DNA from: DASUVM01 sp963704675
GTDB taxonomy: Bacteria; Patescibacteriota; Saccharimonadia; Saccharimonadales; Saccharimonadaceae
Direction of reading: 5' to 3'
DNA: 64,000 nt
Assembly: GCA_963704675.1 (NCBI GenBank)
Contig: OY969928.1
Location: 992,001-1,056,000 of the forward strand
This document shows, piece after piece, positions 60,279-64,000 of the stretch (its first letter is position 1; every line of letters starts with the position of its first letter). The notes beneath the pieces were generated by a model, which worked only from the letters and a program-made list of their open reading frames with translations, had not been told where the DNA came from and did not search any database. A program made the translations under genes and the position numbers.

Positions 60279-61004
60279 ATGCCCCAACCACAAATACTTA
60301 TTCCAGATAACGCCGGTATCCATAACGCCAGTGACTATGCATCGCGGCTTGAGCGGGAGAAAGCTTACCGCGAGCTTTCAACAATTATAGTCTGCCCGAC
60401 CCGCGGCATGATTCCTGCGCGCATTGTACAGAGTTGGCAGGGAATGATTCGCCCGATGAACCAAAAAGTAATCGGCCCAATTTTTATGGAAAATATGGAA
60501 GTGGGCGAAGCATACAATCAAATTATCAAAATGATTTTGGAAAACCCTGAGCTTAGCACATTTAAATTTTTACTCACTATCGAAGAAGACAATGCGCCAC
60601 CTCCCGACGGCCTCTTGAAGTTGTATGAATCTATCGACGAATACGATGTCGTCGGCGGCCTTTATTGGACAAAAGGCGAAGGCGGCCAACCAATGTGCTA
60701 TGGCGACCCCAAGGCAATGCCGCTTAATTTCTATCCGCAAATCCCACAGCCCGGTATAATAACGCCGTGCAATGGTCTTGGCATGGGCTTTACGCTGTTT
60801 CGGCTTGAAATGCTCAAAGATAAACGATTGTCTTACGGTGAGTGGTTTAAAACCAAACAAGAAGTAGCGTCTGGCGGCGGGGTGCAACTGATGACCCAAG
60901 ATTTATGGTTCTTCCAGAAAGCAGGCGAGCTTGGATATAAGTTCGCCTGCGATGCACGGGTAAAAGTTGGTCACTACGATGCAGTTAATCAGGTAATGTG
61001 GTAA
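60279..61004 (+). CDS. GT-A type glycosyltransferase, phage-like
   Basis: 241 residues, soluble. IIVCPTRGMIPA at the strand start, LTIEEDNAPPPDGLLKL (the DxD-like metal site) and DLWFFQKAGELGYKFACDAR with VKVGHYD at the end match glycosyltransferases found in tailed phage genomes. It probably glycosylates a structural or surface protein of this cluster. Confidence 0.7.
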   Translation: MPQPQILIPDNAGIHNASDYASRLEREKAYRELSTIIVCPTRGMIPARIVQSWQGMIRPMNQKVIGPIFMENMEVGEAYNQIIKMILENPELSTFKFLLTIEEDNAPPPDGLLKLYESIDEYDVVGGLYWTKGEGGQPMCYGDPKAMPLNFYPQIPQPGIITPCNGLGMGFTLFRLEMLKDKRLSYGEWFKTKQEVASGGGVQLMTQDLWFFQKAGELGYKFACDARVKVGHYDAVNQVMW

Positions 61005-61014
61005 AGGAGGCTGT

Positions 61015-61617
61015 ATGCCAGTGAAGAAAAAAGACGAACCGTTAAAATTATCTCTTGCCTGCGGTGACCGCGTACCCGAAGGGTTTAAAGGCGTTGATAT
61101 TGCAAAAGTTGCCTCGGCTGATTACGCGCAAGATTTATTAAAGTTCCCTTGGAGCCAGTTTAAAGATAATTCAATTGATGAAATCGAATGCTCGCACTTT
61201 ATCGAACACATTCCGCATGGCAATGGCTATCATGACCCGTTTTTTCAATTTTTTGATGAAGTATACCGCATTTTAAAGCCAGCCGAATTTGACCCGGATA
61301 ACCCTAATATTCCAACCAAGGGCTTTGCGCAGATTGTTGCACCTTACTATTCAAGCAACCGTGCCTGGTGGGATCCAACCCATCAACGGGCGATTTCTGA
61401 AGCCAGCTTTTTATATCTGAACAAGCAGTGGCGCATTGATAATAAGCTCGATCACTACCCGGTTGGTTGCGATTTCGATTTTAGCTACGGGTATGCGTTG
61501 GCGCCCGAATGGCAAAATCGCAGCCAAGAAGCTCAGGCATTTGCGATTCAGCACTACATTAATGTCGTTAACGACTTGCAGGTGCAGCTGGTAAAACGCC
61601 CACCGGCCAAAGGGTAA
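61015..61617 (+). CDS. SAM-dependent methyltransferase-like protein
   Basis: 200 residues. LSLACGDRVPEGFKGVDIAK is motif I, DSIDEIECSHFIEHIPHG motif II and VYRILKP followed by GFAQIVAPYY motif III of class I methyltransferases, often found beside glycosyltransferases in phage gene sets. AAAGGAGG lies 5 nt before the ATG. Its TAA shares an A with the next ATG. Confidence 0.75.
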   Translation: MPVKKKDEPLKLSLACGDRVPEGFKGVDIAKVASADYAQDLLKFPWSQFKDNSIDEIECSHFIEHIPHGNGYHDPFFQFFDEVYRILKPAEFDPDNPNIPTKGFAQIVAPYYSSNRAWWDPTHQRAISEASFLYLNKQWRIDNKLDHYPVGCDFDFSYGYALAPEWQNRSQEAQAFAIQHYINVVNDLQVQLVKRPPAKG

Positions 61618-62486
61618 TGATGCGGCGCACTGGCCTATTGTTATTGGTGTTCTTACTCCTTTTGCTGCCAGCGCCAACTGCTTACGCCGCCGCAAGCCCT
61701 AAAAACAAAGGCTTATTCTTAACACCGGTCCGCGAATATGTTTCTGTTGAAGCCGGCAAGAATATTGTCCGTGCATTTACTATTGCGAATATTACCGATA
61801 GAGTCGCAAGGGTTACATTATCGGTCGAGCAATTCACTGTTGAGGATTTTACCTACGATTATCTGTTCAAACCCAGCAAAAAAGATTGGATCAAACCCGA
61901 CATGAACGAAGTGCAGTTACAGCCCGGTAAAAGCCAAAGAGTTCCATATACCGTAAGCGTGCCAAAAGAGGCGGCACCGGGCGGCTATTATTTTACAATT
62001 TTTGCAACCGAAATACTTGATGGTGGCGCGCGCAAAGTTCGAGTCGGCGAGGCACTTTACGTCACCGTGAAAGGTGAGTTGCGGCTCACGAGCCATATTC
62101 AAAAAGAAGCAATCCCAAGAATATCATTTGGGAGCAACGTTCCTTATGAGTTCGATGTAAAGAGTACTGGCAACGTACACTTTATGGCCTATGTCTCAAG
62201 TAGGCTCAGGGGTTTTATAATCGATATACCTGGCGAGGAAAAAGCACATGTCTTGTTACCTGGAACAATCCGAACAATGAAGGGGGCAGTTCCGCCACCG
62301 ATATTCCCCGGGATCTATCAGCTTGCCTTTGGTTATCGGGTAGATGATGGGCAGCAGATAACCAATACTGTCTACATTGCTTATCTACCCTCGTGGTTTC
62401 TTATGCTGCTCGCTGGTCTCATGTTGCTCGGCGGAACATTATGGTATCGTCGCAAGCGGCTGCTAACTCATAAAAAACATTATTGA
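61617..62486 (+). CDS. WxL/DUF916-like membrane-anchored protein
   Basis: 289 residues: signal peptide (LPAPTAYAA), an Ig-like domain with VEAGKNIVRAFTIANITDRV and VSVPKEAAPGGYYFTIFATE, and a C-terminal membrane helix with KHY end. Same architecture as the 56027 protein, so the cluster is framed by two such proteins. Start overlaps the methyltransferase stop by one base; the end overlaps the convergent 62480 gene by 7 bp. Confidence 0.7.
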   Translation: MMRRTGLLLLVFLLLLLPAPTAYAAASPKNKGLFLTPVREYVSVEAGKNIVRAFTIANITDRVARVTLSVEQFTVEDFTYDYLFKPSKKDWIKPDMNEVQLQPGKSQRVPYTVSVPKEAAPGGYYFTIFATEILDGGARKVRVGEALYVTVKGELRLTSHIQKEAIPRISFGSNVPYEFDVKSTGNVHFMAYVSSRLRGFIIDIPGEEKAHVLLPGTIRTMKGAVPPPIFPGIYQLAFGYRVDDGQQITNTVYIAYLPSWFLMLLAGLMLLGGTLWYRRKRLLTHKKHY

Positions 62487-63031
62487 TTTTTAGCGACTGC
62501 CGTGTAAGTAACTGCTACTGAATAATTGCCAGCTTCTTGTATTGGGCCAACCAGTGCGCCGTAAGTAATAGTCGTTGGGTTGCCATTTTTATACGGGCCG
62601 TTGGCATCAACAAGCAACGAGCTAGTGCTTTTCATGCCCAAAAAGTTAGTGGTTGAACCGGCGATATTATACCCCCAGGTACCCACCGATAGCGGTGAGG
62701 CACTTGGATTACTGCTGGCTGGGATAGTGGCGCTGCCGTTTACCATATCAGTGCTGCCGGTCGTATGCGCATATAAATAGTAACCCACAACATCAGTTGA
62801 GGTAACGGTAACAATGTGCGACTGCGTACCTTTAAAGTTGCCGCCGTCAGGGGTTAACGCCAGTGCGACATCGCCGCCTAAATCGATTGAAATACTGGTG
62901 GCCGATCCAAACGGCACATCGGCACCGAATACACCTTGGCCAAATGGTGAGGCTCGCACTGAAGCCGGCAGCATAAAAGCGGAGGCGAAAAGCGCTACAA
63001 GTAGGCCGGCTTTGGCAATTATTAACTTCAT
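62480..63031 (-). CDS. Secreted small surface protein
   Basis: 183 residues from ATG 63031: signal peptide (MKLIIAKAGLLVALFASAFM ending VRAS), then a beta-rich domain with SISIDLGGDVALALTPDGGN and an end YSVAVTYTAVAKNQ, the form of short WxL-like or pilin-like exported CPR proteins. TATACT (63038-63043, minus strand) lies 6 nt before the ATG, so the mRNA is leaderless. It diverges from the three-way junction element. Confidence 0.7.
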   Translation of the reverse strand: MKLIIAKAGLLVALFASAFMLPASVRASPFGQGVFGADVPFGSATSISIDLGGDVALALTPDGGNFKGTQSHIVTVTSTDVVGYYLYAHTTGSTDMVNGSATIPASSNPSASPLSVGTWGYNIAGSTTNFLGMKSTSSLLVDANGPYKNGNPTTITYGALVGPIQEAGNYSVAVTYTAVAKNQ

Positions 63032-63046
63032 ACTATTAGTATAATA

Positions 63047-63187
63047 ATACCTTAACTCCAAAACTCTATCTCCAGATCGTGTGAAATCGGTTTAACTAAC
63101 CGATTTCAGCCCAACGCTTACTTTAAGCTCCGGTGGAGCTTAAAGTAAAAAGAGTGGTCTGGAGATGGAGTTTTGGGGTTAAGGTAT
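63047..63187 (+). ncRNA. Three-way-junction RNA candidate, copy 2
   Basis: Plus-strand 141-nt element. P1: 63047-63076 with 63158-63187, 30 pairs of which two are G.U in the plus-strand RNA. Then TCGTGT, P2 GAAATCGGTT / AACCGATTTC (63083-63092 / 63098-63107), AGCCCAACGCT, P3 TACTTTAAGCTCC / GGAGCTTAAAGTA (63119-63131 / 63135-63147), AAAAGAGTGG. TATAAT at 63040-63045 would start a transcript near 63052, at the 5' side of P1. It ends 77 bp before the TolB-like gene on the same strand. Confidence 0.75.
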
Positions 63188-63263
63188 ATAATCATTTGTT
63201 AAAAAGCTTGTGCTTTAGCCTGCTAAACAGTATTATTTCGATAATAAAAGAAAGGGTTTTCAG

Positions 63264-64000
63264 ATGCGAGCATATCGTTTTCTCTGTGGCTTTGGGGTAG
63301 CAATAGTTATCTTAATCTCTGCGCCATTAGCTGGTGCCGTCACCTTTCCGGGCCAGAATGGCAGCGTAGCTTATAGCGCCATGCGTGGTAAATCGACCGA
63401 TGTTCGCACGGTGCATGCAGACGGCGGCTACAATCGTTTGATAGCCAAAAACGCACAGAATCCAACTTGGTCGCCGAACGGCCGCAAGCTGGCATATATC
63501 TTGCAAGGTAAGCTATATACCACTAGTGTCAATGGAGAGAAGAAACGCCTCACTCATAGTCTTGGTTCCATCGAACATTCGCCTGCCTGGTCAGCCGACG
63601 GCAAATATATTGCTTTTGTGCGCACTATAAAAACAAGTAATGCTCAAAGTCAAAGTGCTATCTTCACTATTAAACCCAGTGGTGCAAATGAACGAAATGT
63701 GACTGGCTGGCTAAAAAACGGCACATATAATTCACCCTCGTTCTCACCCGATGGTACGCGTCTGGTTTATGAAAAAGCTGCTGAAAATGGCCGAGAACTC
63801 TCTATAAAAAATCTTACTATTAACTATGAACGTCTATTAACGACATTATCAGACAACGTTGATTCAAACGTTTCATGGTCGCCGAATGGCAAGAAGATTC
63901 TTTATAACGACAGTGGCAATGAAGTATACACTATCTGGCCGGATGGCAGTCATCGCACCATTATTTCAGACGGCGATAGTTATCAGGCGTCGTGGTCGCC
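63264..64000 (+). CDS. TolB-like beta-propeller protein, start only
   Basis: About 245 residues are visible; no stop before the window edge. Signal peptide (MRAYRFLCGFGVAIVILISA), then repeats of the WD/TolB type: PTWSPNGRKLAYI, SPAWSADGKYIAFV, SPSFSPDGTRLVYE, NVSWSPNGKKILYN. It is a periplasm-side or surface beta-propeller, probably for protein or glycan binding. AAAGAAAGGG precedes the ATG. The three-way junction element stands in its leader region. Confidence 0.8.
   Translation, partial: MRAYRFLCGFGVAIVILISAPLAGAVTFPGQNGSVAYSAMRGKSTDVRTVHADGGYNRLIAKNAQNPTWSPNGRKLAYILQGKLYTTSVNGEKKRLTHSLGSIEHSPAWSADGKYIAFVRTIKTSNAQSQSAIFTIKPSGANERNVTGWLKNGTYNSPSFSPDGTRLVYEKAAENGRELSIKNLTINYERLLTTLSDNVDSNVSWSPNGKKILYNDSGNEVYTIWPDGSHRTIISDGDSYQASWS

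Noticed and set aside
53175..62486. Complete prophage
   Set aside because: Only fibre-like, glycosyltransferase and methyltransferase genes are present; capsid, portal, terminase and integrase are missing within the window.
1..64000. CRISPR array or cas genes
   Set aside because: No series of short equal repeats with unique spacers and no Cas-like protein was seen.

Overview
The window reads as a piece of a Candidate Phyla Radiation genome, most likely Saccharibacteria (TM7). This is an inference from gene content; no rRNA or ribosomal protein gene is present to prove it. Supporting points are the standard code with TGA as stop, small overlapping genes, a folate gene (folD) with few other core genes, many exported proteins with LPxTG-like or LAxTG-like anchors plus a sortase, WxL-type (DUF916-like) proteins, Fic proteins, and many promoters whose -10 box lies only 6-9 bases before the start codon. 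Several GC-rich genes of families typical of Actinobacteria (DUF397, two DUF3558 lipoproteins, a large proline-rich lipoprotein) sit in this background. That fits gene gain from actinobacterial hosts, on which Saccharibacteria live.

Layout. 1-6.7 kb: the tail of an SGNH hydrolase, a nucleotide-sugar dehydratase, a HAD phosphatase, and a tight four-gene operon (nucleotidyltransferase, PIG-L deacetylase, GT20-like glycosyltransferase, PhnP-like metallo-hydrolase). 7.1-9.7 kb: a winged-helix-like protein, folD, a response regulator. 10.2-14.3 kb: an overlapping three-gene operon of an ornithine-decarboxylase-like enzyme, an acyl-transferase/autoinducer-synthase-like protein and a membrane histidine kinase. 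15.5-25.1 kb: two LPATG surface proteins on the minus strand enclosing a GC-rich block (lipoprotein, membrane protein, long structured leader, unknown genes). 25.4 kb: tRNA-Glu. 25.6-32.8 kb: a sortase with three LANTG/LAPTG substrates. 32.9-44.7 kb: an accessory island of cassette-like units (two Fic genes, APH-like kinase, a decayed toxin with its antitoxin, a Ham1/RdgB-like gene, a family of unknown proteins in intact and decayed copies) separated by a repeated intergenic module. 44.7-51.3 kb: a divergent sigma-70-like factor, a DUF2207-like membrane protein, and GC-rich actinobacterial-type genes behind structured leaders. 51.4-64 kb: an esterase, a PhnB-like protein, and a long plus-strand surface and phage-structure-like cluster ending in a TolB-like propeller cut by the window edge.

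The strongest unexplained signals are: (i) two copies of a 141-nt element folding as a three-way junction, with identical junction strands and co-varying helices, each upstream of and co-directional with an exported protein gene; (ii) the repeated module at the 3' ends of unrelated accessory genes; (iii) the decarboxylase / acyltransferase-like / histidine-kinase operon, which could both make and sense a signal; (iv) multi-site inverted-repeat operators before both Fic genes; (v) GC-rich actinobacterial-type genes, each with its own strong hairpin terminator and several with leaders that can fold in two exclusive ways.
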